Below are positions 24,390 to 32,552 of a stretch of DNA of 64,000 nucleotides, one piece after another. Source of the stretch: LMUY01 sp965199555 (GTDB lineage Bacteria > Pseudomonadota > Alphaproteobacteria > Acetobacterales > Acetobacteraceae). Within the stretch, counting starts at the first letter, position 1; each line of letters opens with the position of its first letter. The notes below the pieces were generated by a model. The model saw nothing but the letters and a program-made list of their open reading frames with translations, was not told the DNA's origin and made no database searches. The DNA lies in contig CBDASJ010000017.1 in NCBI GenBank assembly GCA_965199555.1, positions 62,001 to 126,000 of the forward strand. The letters run 5' to 3'. Made by a program: the position numbers and the translations under genes.

Positions 24390-25115
24390 TCAGCCGCGGT
24401 GGGAGGGCAGGGAAGCGATCTCGTCCAGCAGCTTGCGCGCCATGGCGTCGCCGAAGGTCGCGAAGTCATGCACCTCCACGACGAAGCTGCCGATGCCGCC
24501 GGTGACATTCTCCCGATACCAGTTCGTCAGCCCGCCCGGCGGCTGGGTATGGGCGAAGGTGTAGGAGACCGGGTGGTCGTTGATGATGGTCAGGCCGTTG
24601 ACCGTGATGTCCGCCTTGACCGCATCGTCGCGCGCGTCCGTGACCGGGCGGCCGGCATTGTTGGTGCCGTCCCCGCTCACGTCGATGACCTTGCGCGCGT
24701 CGCCGAAGCCGCCCTCGGCCAGCATCTTGGCCGCCAGATCGACTCCGCTGCTGATGGCGGTGCGGCCGAAGGAGGAGCGTGGGAGCGCGATCAACGCGGC
24801 GGCAAAGGCGCGGGCCGAGGCGTCGTCGGTGATGACCGTCCAGCCGGTCAGCGCCTGCACCTGGTCCGGGTTGGAGAACTCGACATAGGCGACGGCGATG
24901 CGTCCCCTGGGGCCGCCCTGGATGGCGGCGACGACCCGCGGGTCGGTGAAGGCGGCGGCGTAGCCCCGCTTTTCCAACTGGAACTCGGATTCGTCGATCG
25001 ACCGCGACACGTCGGTGACCAGCACCAGCGCCACGTCCACCGGCTCCGTCGCCGCGCGGGCGGCGACGGAGCCGAGGAGAAGCATGGCCAGGATGAGGGG
25101 GCGCATCCTGGCCAT
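24390..25115 (-). CDS. DUF1194 von Willebrand factor A domain protein, exported
   Basis: A 241-residue protein with a signal peptide (LILAMLLLGSVAARA). The mature vWA domain contains a MIDAS motif DVSRSIDESEF, then a second conserved segment IDVSGDGTNNAGRPV near residue 145, both typical of DUF1194. Such domains bind metal ions and partner proteins in the periplasm. The ATG at 25115 lies five bases after the stop of the upstream exported protein, so they are probably one transcript. The partner is unknown. Confidence 0.85.
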   Translation of the reverse strand: MARMRPLILAMLLLGSVAARAATEPVDVALVLVTDVSRSIDESEFQLEKRGYAAAFTDPRVVAAIQGGPRGRIAVAYVEFSNPDQVQALTGWTVITDDASARAFAAALIALPRSSFGRTAISSGVDLAAKMLAEGGFGDARKVIDVSGDGTNNAGRPVTDARDDAVKADITVNGLTIINDHPVSYTFAHTQPPGGLTNWYRENVTGGIGSFVVEVHDFATFGDAMARKLLDEIASLPSHRG

Positions 25116-25120
25116 GCCGG

Positions 25121-25582
25121 TCAGCGCATGATTTCGAGTTGGATGCCGTCCGCCGAACCGGACAAGCGCGCGCCCTTGGTCACGTCGTCGATGCGCAGTT
25201 CCACGCCCTGGCCGTTCTTGAGGAACTGGCCGCCGAGGCCGTTGCCCAGCGTCGCTTCCCCGGTCGCGGCGCCGTAGGTGCCGTTGAAATCCTCCAAGCG
25301 GTGCAGGTTGTAGACCCGGCCGTGGCCCACGATGCGGCTGAAGCCGACATCGGCGACCGTCACCCCCTTGATGGAGAAGCGGTAATGGTGGCCGGCATAG
25401 GTCAACTCGCCGTTGCCCCAGGTGTAGCCGACGCCCACCGCGGCGGCCCGCGCCGTGATGGTCACCCGGCCGACCACCGGGCCGGGCGCCCCTGGATCCT
25501 GCTTGGCGAAAGCCGGGACGGAAACCGCGAGCGCGGTTGCAACGAGGAAGCCGCCAAATGCGCGGCGGGCAGCAAGAGTCAT
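25121..25582 (-). CDS. Exported protein of unknown function
   Basis: A 153-residue protein with a signal peptide (MTLAARRAFGGFLVATALAVSVPAFAKQ). The mature part is beta-rich with the pattern GVGYTWGNGELTYAG, FSIKGVTVADVGFSRIVGHG and VYNLHRLEDFNGTYGAA, then a glycine-rich turn and strands. Conservation of this pattern among alphaproteobacteria is suspected, but no named family is assigned. The ATG at 25582 is preferred because it starts the signal peptide; the frame is open upstream to 25660. Confidence 0.7.
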   Translation of the reverse strand: MTLAARRAFGGFLVATALAVSVPAFAKQDPGAPGPVVGRVTITARAAAVGVGYTWGNGELTYAGHHYRFSIKGVTVADVGFSRIVGHGRVYNLHRLEDFNGTYGAATGEATLGNGLGGQFLKNGQGVELRIDDVTKGARLSGSADGIQLEIMR

Positions 25583-25656
25583 GGAGCAAATACCTTCAGA
25601 ACAGACCGATCCAGCGGAAAACCCGCCTTCGCCAACAACTCTGCCCTCCGTCCCGG

Positions 25657-26307
25657 TCAATGGCTAGCCCACACGATCCGGTGCATCCACGCCACGTCCT
25701 TCAAGTCGAAGCTGTGGTCCTTGTGCGCCGGGTTCAGGCTCTTCAGCTCCACCCGGCGGGCGGAGCGGCGGGCCAGTTGCTTGGCCATCACCTCGCCGGC
25801 CAGGGTGCGCACTACCACGCGGTCGCCACGGCGGATCGGTGCCGCCGGGGACACGATCACCACGTCGCCGTCGCGGAACACCGGCTCCATGGACGTGCCG
25901 GAGATTTCCAGCGCGTAGGCGTTGAGGTCGCCGATCTCCGGCAGGCTCACCTCGTCCCAGCCGCCGCCCACCGGGTAGCCGCCGTCGTCGAAGAACCCGT
26001 CGGACCCGGCCTGCGCCAGGCCGATCAGCGGGATGCGGCGCTGCTGCGACGCCATGCGCGGCGCGGAGGACAGCGCCCGCGCCCCCGACACCAGGGCGGT
26101 GAAGGCTTCCAGGCTGGCCCCGGTGGCGTTCAGCACCTTGGCGAGGCTTTCCGTGCTGGGCCAGCGGGCGCGGCCGTCCGGCATGGCGCGCTTGGACGGG
26201 TTGAAGGTGGTCGGGTCCAGGCCGGACGCGCGGGCCAGGCCCGACACGGACAAGCCGTTCTCCGCCGCCAGCGTGTCCAACGCGCGCCAGATATCCTCGT
26301 GCTTCAC
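25657..26307 (-). CDS. S24/LexA-like transcriptional repressor
   Basis: A 216-residue protein. Residues 1-70 form a helix-turn-helix (ALDTLAAENGLSVSGLARASGLD, TFNPSKR). Residues 92-215 are a peptidase S24 domain with the serine in SGTSMEP (S139) and the lysine in GEVMAKQ (K176), 37 residues apart as in LexA. An Ala-Gly bond (A100-G101) sits where self-cleavage would be expected. The GTG at 26307 is chosen because MKHEDIWRAL is the usual family start. It is divergent from a small conserved gene, and a pair of direct repeats in the shared upstream region may be its operator. Confidence 0.85.
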   Translation of the reverse strand: MKHEDIWRALDTLAAENGLSVSGLARASGLDPTTFNPSKRAMPDGRARWPSTESLAKVLNATGASLEAFTALVSGARALSSAPRMASQQRRIPLIGLAQAGSDGFFDDGGYPVGGGWDEVSLPEIGDLNAYALEISGTSMEPVFRDGDVVIVSPAAPIRRGDRVVVRTLAGEVMAKQLARRSARRVELKSLNPAHKDHSFDLKDVAWMHRIVWASH

Positions 26308-26362
26308 ACCCTGTCCGTTCCAGCAAACGATCTGGCCGACTCGGCCACACCGCACCGTAATG

Positions 26363-26398
26363 GGAATTAACACCGACGCCTATAGGAATTAACACCGA
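26363..26398. promoter_or_regulatory. Paired direct repeats, candidate operator of the S24 repressor
   Basis: The 14-base sequence GGAATTAACACCGA occurs at 26363-26376 and again at 26385-26398, with start points 22 bases apart, about two helical turns. An 8-base palindrome CCTATAGG lies between and overlaps the second copy. The block is clearly more AT-rich than its surroundings and lies in the 155-base gap between divergent genes. An autoregulatory operator is inferred. Confidence 0.55.
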
Positions 26399-26462
26399 TT
26401 TTGCTTGCCACTCCCCCGGCGCGTGGGTTTATGTTCCTGTTCTGTTCACGCCGAGGGCCGCG

Positions 26463-26819
26463 ATGCTTGCTTTACGCCGTTTGCACAGCGAAGCCGAAAT
26501 CCGCCCGTTCCGCAGCGCGGAGGACGCTTGGCTGTGGACCATGGCCGTGTTGCTGGCCCGCCGCGACGGCGCCGGGCTGGCGTGGCGCCCCGACGGCCCC
26601 GCGCGGCCTTGCGACCCGGAAGACGTGATCCGCTGCCTGGATCGCATCTACCGCCAACGCGGCATCGAGCTGCTGCACGTCCGCATCCTGCGCATTTGGG
26701 GCGAGCGGCAACGCCCGCCGCGGCCGAACCGGCTGTCCCAGCAGTCTGACTGGCGCCTGTGGCACAGCGCGCTGGGCCAGCTCGAATGGGCGCTGCGCGC
26801 GCGCGGCGTGGTTCGCTAA
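26463..26819 (+). CDS. Small conserved hypothetical protein
   Basis: A 118-residue basic, tryptophan- and arginine-rich protein starting MLALRRLHSEAEIRPFRSAEDAWLW. It has a helical block (DAWLWTMAVLLARRDG), a DPEDVIRCLDRIYRQRGIELLHVRILRIWGERQRPP region (residues 51-86) and a C-terminal helix. No known domain is recognised. The head-to-head position with the S24 repressor suggests shared regulation. Confidence 0.65.
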   Translation: MLALRRLHSEAEIRPFRSAEDAWLWTMAVLLARRDGAGLAWRPDGPARPCDPEDVIRCLDRIYRQRGIELLHVRILRIWGERQRPPRPNRLSQQSDWRLWHSALGQLEWALRARGVVR

Positions 26820-26865
26820 GTCAGGCGCCACGATAGGAAATATTGCCTAAACGAAAGGGAATACC

Positions 26866-27099
26866 ATGAGCTTCGTCCTGCGCAGCCTGTCCGTGCTCGC
26901 CTACGCCAACGGCTTCACCCTGTGGCATTACCGGACCGGCGGCGACGCCCTGTCCGCCGTCGGCCGCACCGGCTATTTCGACGACGCCGTGGACATGATG
27001 GCCGGCGGCGACATCCTGCTGGTGTCCGCGCCGGAAGGCGGCCAGGTCATGTGCGTCACCGCCGAGGGCGGGCGGGTGACGGCGGAACCGCTCGCCTGA
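26866..27099 (+). CDS. Small conserved hypothetical protein
   Basis: A 77-residue protein starting MSFVLRSLSVLAYANGFTLWHYRTGG, followed by DDAVDMMAGGDILLVSAPEGGQVMCVTAEGG. It appears to be a compact beta-rich domain. AAAGGGAATACC precedes the ATG. Its stop abuts the stop of the convergent gene (27099/27100). Unknown function. Confidence 0.65.
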   Translation: MSFVLRSLSVLAYANGFTLWHYRTGGDALSAVGRTGYFDDAVDMMAGGDILLVSAPEGGQVMCVTAEGGRVTAEPLA

Positions 27100-27342
27100 T
27101 CAGGCCCGGCGGCGGGCGCGCTTGACCGCGGCGGAGGGTGCGATCTCCTCCGCGTGGCGGGCCAACCCCGCCGCCGTCGCTTCGAAGCGGCCGTCCGCCC
27201 GCTCGCAGGCAAAGCCGAGCTGGGACAGCCGGGCCAGGCACGGCCCGTCCTTCAGCCCGCCCGGCCGTCCGGCCGGCCCGACCAGCCGCAGCCGGTGCAG
27301 CGCCGAACGGCAGCAGGTTTCAAGATAGGGTTCGTCCCACAT
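27100..27342 (-). CDS. Small conserved hypothetical protein
   Basis: An 80-residue protein starting MWDEPYLETCCRSALHRLRLVG and ending in a basic tail VKRARRRA. The middle (GPCLARLSQLGFACERADGRFEATAAGLARHAEEI) looks like a small winged-helix-type or degenerate DNA-binding domain, but this is uncertain. It is divergent from pyrD, with 80 bases between. Confidence 0.6.
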   Translation of the reverse strand: MWDEPYLETCCRSALHRLRLVGPAGRPGGLKDGPCLARLSQLGFACERADGRFEATAAGLARHAEEIAPSAAVKRARRRA

Positions 27343-27422
27343 GACCGGAGCAATCGAACAAACCCGAAGCGGTGGCAAGCCCGGCTGGTGCGGTGGCGGC
27401 CGCGATGCGGCATAACGCCGTC

Positions 27423-28466
27423 ATGACCCCCAATCTGGCCTCCGCCGCCATGCCTTTGCTGCGCCGCATCGATGCGGAGCGGGCGCACCACGTCGCACTC
27501 GGCGCGTTGCGGCTCGGCCTGGCGGGGCGGTCGGCGGGGATGGACGACCCGGCGCTCGCCACCACGCTGCTCGGGCGTCCGCTATGCAACCCGATCGGGC
27601 TGGCGGCCGGGTTCGACAAGGACGCGGTGGCCGCATCCGCCCTGTTGCGACTCGGCTTCGGCGCCGTCGAGCTGGGCACCGTCACGCCGCGACCGCAGGC
27701 GGGCAACCCGCGCCCCCGGCTGTTCCGACTCCATGGCGGCGCGGTGATCAACCGGATGGGATTCAACAATGGCGGCGTCGACGCCTTTGTCCCCCGCTTG
27801 GCCCGGGTGGCGCCGCCGCCGGGCACGCTGCTGGCCGCCAATGTCGGCATCAACAAGGAGGGCGCCGAGCCCGAGCGGGATTACCCGGCCCTGGTGGCGG
27901 CCGTGGCCCCGCACGTGGCCTATGTGACGCTGAACGTCAGTTCGCCCAACACCGCCGGGCTGCGCGGCCTGCAGGAAGCGGGCAGGCTGCGCGGCATCCT
28001 GCACGCGGTAATGGCCGTGCCGAACCGCCCGCCGATCTTCGTGAAGGTGGCGCCGGACCTGGCACCCGGCGCGCTGGAAGACATCGTCGAAGTCGCGGTG
28101 GACGCCGGCGTCGCGGGATTGATCGTGTCCAACACCACCGTCGCCCGGCCGGCCGGGCTGGCAGGCCGCCATGCCGGGGAAGCGGGCGGGCTGTCTGGGC
28201 CGCCGCTGCTCCAGCCGTCCACCGCCGTGCTGGCGCGGGCCTGGCGCTTGGCGGCGGGGCGGCTGGTGCTGATCGGCTGCGGCGGGGTGGCGACCGGGGC
28301 GGACGCGCTGGCAAAGCTGCGGGCCGGCGCGCAACTGGTGCAGCTTTACACCGGCTTCGCCGTGCACGGCCCGGCGCTGCTGCCGCGGATCAAGGCGGAA
28401 CTGGCCGCCGCCCTGCGCCGGGACGGCTTCAACAGCGCGGCCGAAGCGGTGGGAACAGCGTCATGA
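27423..28466 (+). CDS. pyrD: Dihydroorotate dehydrogenase (quinone), class 2
   Basis: A 347-residue flavoenzyme of pyrimidine synthesis that oxidises dihydroorotate to orotate, passing electrons to membrane quinone. The N-terminal helical membrane-associating segment marks class 2. Visible signatures are AAGFDKDA, GTVTPRPQAGNPRPRLFRL, NRMGFNNGG, TLNVSSPNT (catalytic serine) and KVAPDLAPG. FMN-phosphate contacts lie in LIGCGGVATGADAL near the C-terminus. Its stop overlaps the ATG of the HAD phosphatase gene. Confidence 0.95.
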   Translation: MTPNLASAAMPLLRRIDAERAHHVALGALRLGLAGRSAGMDDPALATTLLGRPLCNPIGLAAGFDKDAVAASALLRLGFGAVELGTVTPRPQAGNPRPRLFRLHGGAVINRMGFNNGGVDAFVPRLARVAPPPGTLLAANVGINKEGAEPERDYPALVAAVAPHVAYVTLNVSSPNTAGLRGLQEAGRLRGILHAVMAVPNRPPIFVKVAPDLAPGALEDIVEVAVDAGVAGLIVSNTTVARPAGLAGRHAGEAGGLSGPPLLQPSTAVLARAWRLAAGRLVLIGCGGVATGADALAKLRAGAQLVQLYTGFAVHGPALLPRIKAELAAALRRDGFNSAAEAVGTAS

Positions 28467-29314
28467 TCGTCCACGAAGGCATGTCGGCCCTGGCGGCGCG
28501 ATATGACGGCTTCATCCTCGATCTGTGGGGCGTCATCCATGACGGCGTGGACCCGTATCCCGGCGCCGCCGACTGCCTGGCCCGGCTGCGGGATGCCGGC
28601 AAGCGCTGCGTGCTGTTGTCCAACGCCCCCCGCCGCAACGCCGCGGCGGAAGCGATGCTGCGGCGGATGGGCCTAGGGGCGGAGCTGTATTCCGGCATGA
28701 TGACCTCCGGCGAGGCCGTCCACCTCGAGCTCGGCCGGCGCACCGACCCGTGGTTCGCCGCACTCGGCCGCACCGTCTGGCATCTCGGGCCGGAACGGGA
28801 CCGCAACGTGATGGAGGGGCTGGACCTGCAGCAGGTCGCCACCCCGGCGGAAGCGGCCTTCGTGCTGAACACTGGCCCGGACGATCATCGCGGGCCAACC
28901 GACGTGGCGGCGTTCGAGGACGACTTGCAGGAATGCGCCCGCCACGGCCTGCCGATGATCTGCGCCAACCCGGATCTGGAGGTGATCCGCGGCGGCGTGC
29001 GGGTGATCTGCGCCGGTGCACTGGCGGAACGCTACCAGCAGATGGGCGGATCCGTCCGCTCGCTGGGCAAGCCGGACCCGGCGATCTACCGCCCGGTGCT
29101 GGACATGCTGGGCACGGCGAAAGACCGCACGTTGGCAGTTGGCGACTCGCTGCGGACGGACATCGCCGGTGCCGCTGCCGCTGGCGTCTCGTCCTGCTGG
29201 GTGCTCGGCGGCATCCACGGCGAGGCGCTGGCTGGTGACCACGATGCCGCACGGGCGGAGGCGCAGGCCGTTGGGCTCAGCCCGGTGGCGATCGTGCCCC
29301 GCTTCGTGTGGTAG
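28463..29314 (+). CDS. HAD superfamily class IIA hydrolase (NagD-like)
   Basis: A 283-residue phosphatase. Motif I is DLWGVIHDG, with the nucleophile Asp near residue 19. Motif II is LLSNAPRRN. Motif III/IV are GKPDPAIYRP and AVGDSLRTDIAGAAAAG. The class IIA cap lies between. Family members dephosphorylate small molecules (sugar, nucleoside or pyridoxal phosphates); this subgroup is typically seen as a TIGR01459-type protein of unknown substrate. It is translationally coupled to pyrD by an ATGA overlap. Confidence 0.9.
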   Translation: MIVHEGMSALAARYDGFILDLWGVIHDGVDPYPGAADCLARLRDAGKRCVLLSNAPRRNAAAEAMLRRMGLGAELYSGMMTSGEAVHLELGRRTDPWFAALGRTVWHLGPERDRNVMEGLDLQQVATPAEAAFVLNTGPDDHRGPTDVAAFEDDLQECARHGLPMICANPDLEVIRGGVRVICAGALAERYQQMGGSVRSLGKPDPAIYRPVLDMLGTAKDRTLAVGDSLRTDIAGAAAAGVSSCWVLGGIHGEALAGDHDAARAEAQAVGLSPVAIVPRFVW

Positions 29315-29316
29315 GC

Positions 29317-29898
29317 TCAGGCGTGGCCGGCGACGCCTGACAGCAGCGCCGGGTCGATGCGCAAGGTGGCAAAGGCGCGGCGCCACTTGGTCGGGTGGTC
29401 GTCGTCGAACATCAGGTCCAGCGAGGGCGGCGCGGACAACCAGGTATTCTGCTGGATTTCCTGGTCCAACTGCCCGGCGCCCCAACTGGCGTAGCCCAGC
29501 GCCAGCAGCCCTTCGCGCGGGCCTTCCCCGGCAGCGATCGCCTTCAGCACGTCCAAGCTGGCAGTCAGCGCCACCGAATCGTCCACTTGCAGGCTGCCGT
29601 CCCCGGTCCAATCCGCGGTGTGCAGCACGAAGCCGCGGGCGCCGTCCACCGGGCCGCCGTCGCACAAGGTAATCTGCCGCGCCGGCGGTGTAGGCGCCAC
29701 GTCCAACTGCTTCAGCAAATCGCCGAAGGTGGGGCTGGCCAGTGGGCGGTTGAGCACCAAGCCCATCGCGCCGTCCTCGGTATGCGCGCACAGGTAGATC
29801 ACGCTGTGGGTAAAGCGCGGGTCTTCCATCGCCGGCATGGCGATGAGCAGTTGGCCGGTCAGGCGGCCGTCATCCGGCGCTTTCATTGTCTTGGGCAT
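29317..29898 (-). CDS. YqgE/AlgH family protein (UPF0301)
   Basis: A 193-residue protein with the full family pattern: GQLLIAMPAMEDPRFTHSVIYLCAH near residue 14, GAMGLVLNRPLASPTFGDLL, GGPVDGARGFVLH, and LLALGYASWGAGQLDQEIQQNTWL near residue 145. Function is poorly known; relatives are cytoplasmic and often sit near peroxiredoxin or ruvX genes. Start candidates at 29907, 29898 and 29886 are all in frame; 29898 is chosen on family length. It is divergent from the peroxiredoxin gene. Confidence 0.92.
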   Translation of the reverse strand: MPKTMKAPDDGRLTGQLLIAMPAMEDPRFTHSVIYLCAHTEDGAMGLVLNRPLASPTFGDLLKQLDVAPTPPARQITLCDGGPVDGARGFVLHTADWTGDGSLQVDDSVALTASLDVLKAIAAGEGPREGLLALGYASWGAGQLDQEIQQNTWLSAPPSLDLMFDDDHPTKWRRAFATLRIDPALLSGVAGHA

Positions 29899-30017
29899 GG
29901 ATAGCATCTTGGCGCGGTTTTCCGCCGCTGCAATGACCCATGACAAGGGAAATGCCCGGTGGTGACAGCCAGGCGGCATGCCGTTAGCGTGCCGGGCAAC
30001 AGCACGAGGTCCGGACC

Positions 30018-30500
30018 ATGACGATCAAGGTGGGCGACACCCTGCCCGAGATGAAGCTGATGACCGCCGGACCCGACGGGCCGAAGGAGGAAAGCACCGC
30101 TTCCCTGTTCGGCGGCAAGAAGGTCGTGCTGTTCGCCACGCCGGGCGCCTTCACCCCGACTTGCAGTGCCAAGCACCTGCCCGGCTTCGTGCAGCATGCC
30201 GACGAGTTCAAGGCGAAGGGCGTCGACGCGGTGATCTGCATGTCCGTGAACGACCCGTTCGTCATGGCGGCATGGGCCAAGGACCAGGGCGTCGACGGCA
30301 AGCTGGTGATGCTGGCCGACGGCTCGCACGCCTTGACCAAGGCGATGGGGCTGGAACTGGACCTGACTGCCCGAGGGCTCGGCGTTCGCAGCCAGCGCTT
30401 TGCCCTGGTGGCGGAGGACCGCAAGGTGACGCACCTCGCGGTCGAGGCACCGGGCGATTTCGATGTGAGCCGGGCGGAAACGGTGCTGGAGGCCGTATAG
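30018..30500 (+). CDS. Peroxiredoxin (Prx5 type)
   Basis: A 160-residue thiol peroxidase reducing hydrogen and organic peroxides. The signature FATPGAFTPTCSAKHLPGF holds the peroxidatic cysteine (C49); a VNDPFVMAAWAKDQG segment near residue 80 and the GVRSQRFALVAEDRKV region are typical of Prx5/glutaredoxin-linked peroxiredoxins. The cysteine in AVICMSVND (near residue 75) may serve in the redox cycle. It is a single gene, convergent with the chloride-channel gene 16 bases downstream. Confidence 0.95.
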   Translation: MTIKVGDTLPEMKLMTAGPDGPKEESTASLFGGKKVVLFATPGAFTPTCSAKHLPGFVQHADEFKAKGVDAVICMSVNDPFVMAAWAKDQGVDGKLVMLADGSHALTKAMGLELDLTARGLGVRSQRFALVAEDRKVTHLAVEAPGDFDVSRAETVLEAV

Positions 30501-30515
30501 GCCGCAGCCTTTCGG

Positions 30516-32354
30516 CTAGGTGTCCCCGGATAGATCCCGCCGCAGCCGGTCAAGCTCCTCCGTGTAGCGGCGCAGGGCATATTGCTCCGTCAAGAGGCCG
30601 ATCACCTTGCGCGTGTCGGCGGCGTCCACCACCACCAGGGCGTCCGACTCCGTGGACTCGAACATCTGCACCGCTTCCTTGATCGTCATCTGCGGCAGCA
30701 ACACGTCCTTGGCATTGTGCAGGATTTCCGACACGCGGGTGATCGCCTCGTCCGTGCCGTGCGCTTCCGGCGTCAGCACCAGCCCGGCGTAACGCCCGGC
30801 CTCGTCCGTCACCACCACGCGGTCCGCCGATCCCAGCGGCACCTGGCGGCGGAACCCGGTGATGGTGGTGTCCGACCGGATGGTGCGCATGTCCCGCCGC
30901 ATCATCCGCCCCACCGTCAGGTTACGCACCCAGCCGATATCCACCGCCGAGCGGATCGCTTCCCCGCGCAAGTGGAACCGCCAGGTCGCGAAGGAATAGC
31001 CGAAGGTGCGCCGCACGGTGATCGCCGACACCACGGAGGCGGCGAGCACCGCCACCGTCATCGGCAGGCTTCCCGTGCTTTCCAGTGCCAGGAACGCCAT
31101 GGTCAGCGGGCCACCCACCACGGCCACCGCCATGGCGCTCATGCCGACCAGCGCGCACACCACCGCAGGGATGGCCTGCGTCGCGGTGATCGCCGCCAGC
31201 CCGGCGGCAAACAATTTGCCCGCCAGCGCGCCCAGGAACAGCGAAGCGAAGAACAGTCCACCGCGGAAGCCGGAGCCGATGGACACTGCGGACGCCACCG
31301 ACTTGGCCAGGATGAGCAAAGCGATGTGCGTCGCGGTATAAGGCGAGTCCAAGCCCAGCCGCAGCGCCTCGTGGCCGGACGACAGCACTTGCGGCGACCA
31401 TAGCGCCAGGCCGCCGACCACCACGCCGCCCAGCACCGGGCGCAACCACACCGGGACGCCGCTGCGCCGGATCCACGACTCCACCAGCGTCACCCCGCGC
31501 ATGATGGCGATCCCGCCCAGCGCGCACACCATGCCCAGCGCCAGCACCGGCAGGTAATCCACCGGTTCCAGCGCCGACGGCACGCGGATGTCGAACCCGG
31601 CCGTGTCCGTGCTGAGCACGCGGGTGACGAACACGGCGACGATGGACGACACCACCACGGGCGCCAGCGTGGCCAGCGAGTACGTGCCGATCACCAGCTC
31701 GAACGCGTAGAACGACCCGGTCAGCGGCGCCTGGAACGCCGCCGCGATCGCCCCGGCCGCACCGCACCCCACCAGCAGCCGCAGATCGTTGCGCCGCAAG
31801 CGGAACGACCTGCCAAGGCGGGACGCCAGCGCGGAACTGATCTGGGTGTAGCCGGCTTCCAGCCCGACGGACGCGCCCACCCCGTTTGACAGCACGGTCT
31901 GCGCCGTCACGAACAGGCTGTCGCTGAGCGACATGCGGCCGCCATGCAGCGCGTTGGCCTCGATCGGGTCGACGGTTCGCCGGTTCCACCAGCGCGCGAT
32001 CGCCCAGCCGGCCAGCCCGACCAGCAATCCCCCCAGCGTCGGCACGCCGATCGCGCGCAGCCGGTTGATGTTGACCGAGCCGGACAGCCGGTCGCCGCGC
32101 TGCAACTGGAACAGCCATTCGTGGCTGGTTTGCGTGGCGAGCGTCATCAGGTGCACGCACAAGCCGGACGCCAGCCCCACGCCAGCCGCCAAAACGACCA
32201 ACCACAGCTCGTCCCCGCGCACCAGGGCGCGGAAGGTCTGCGGCGCGTGCAGCACGACGTCGCCAAGCCAGCGGCGCGCCCGTTGCGCCCGGCGCTCGCT
32301 GGTCGGCGGGGCTTGTATCGTGGCGGACCCCGCGCCCGCAGACCGCAAGGACAT
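30516..32354 (-). CDS. ClC family chloride channel/antiporter with C-terminal CBS region
   Basis: A 612-residue membrane protein. About ten or more hydrophobic helices cover residues 45-440; ClC landmarks are SVGLEAGYTQ, AFQAPLTGSFYAFELVIGTY and SAVSIGSGFRGGLFFASLFLGA (ion-pathway loops). The C-terminal 170 residues form two CBS motifs (VGRMMRRDMRTIRSDTTI, then LPQMTIKEAVQMFES and DALVVVDAADTRKVIGLL), which sense nucleotides in relatives. It exchanges or conducts chloride or other anions across the inner membrane. The start at 32354 is tentative; the frame is open to 32444. Confidence 0.92.
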   Translation of the reverse strand: MSLRSAGAGSATIQAPPTSERRAQRARRWLGDVVLHAPQTFRALVRGDELWLVVLAAGVGLASGLCVHLMTLATQTSHEWLFQLQRGDRLSGSVNINRLRAIGVPTLGGLLVGLAGWAIARWWNRRTVDPIEANALHGGRMSLSDSLFVTAQTVLSNGVGASVGLEAGYTQISSALASRLGRSFRLRRNDLRLLVGCGAAGAIAAAFQAPLTGSFYAFELVIGTYSLATLAPVVVSSIVAVFVTRVLSTDTAGFDIRVPSALEPVDYLPVLALGMVCALGGIAIMRGVTLVESWIRRSGVPVWLRPVLGGVVVGGLALWSPQVLSSGHEALRLGLDSPYTATHIALLILAKSVASAVSIGSGFRGGLFFASLFLGALAGKLFAAGLAAITATQAIPAVVCALVGMSAMAVAVVGGPLTMAFLALESTGSLPMTVAVLAASVVSAITVRRTFGYSFATWRFHLRGEAIRSAVDIGWVRNLTVGRMMRRDMRTIRSDTTITGFRRQVPLGSADRVVVTDEAGRYAGLVLTPEAHGTDEAITRVSEILHNAKDVLLPQMTIKEAVQMFESTESDALVVVDAADTRKVIGLLTEQYALRRYTEELDRLRRDLSGDT

Positions 32355-32552
32355 CGGGCTGGCCCGCTCCTTCTGCTTGAAAGACCAATGCCCGGCGATG
32401 GCCGGGCAAGCGGCCCCTTCATGGAACCATGTCTCGCCCCGCACAATGCACGCCGCTCATGAACATCACTAAAATCCGGGAAATGTCGTCACCGCAACAA
32501 ACTGCCGGGTTGCCGTGCGGTATTGGGGTGACAGGAAAACGGAGCACGCCGC

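Noticed and set aside
32381..32408. 8-bp palindrome TGCCCGGC/GCCGGGCA upstream of the ClC gene
   Set aside because: It is a real hairpin but short, in GC-rich DNA, and has no second copy or clear role, so it is not listed as a feature.
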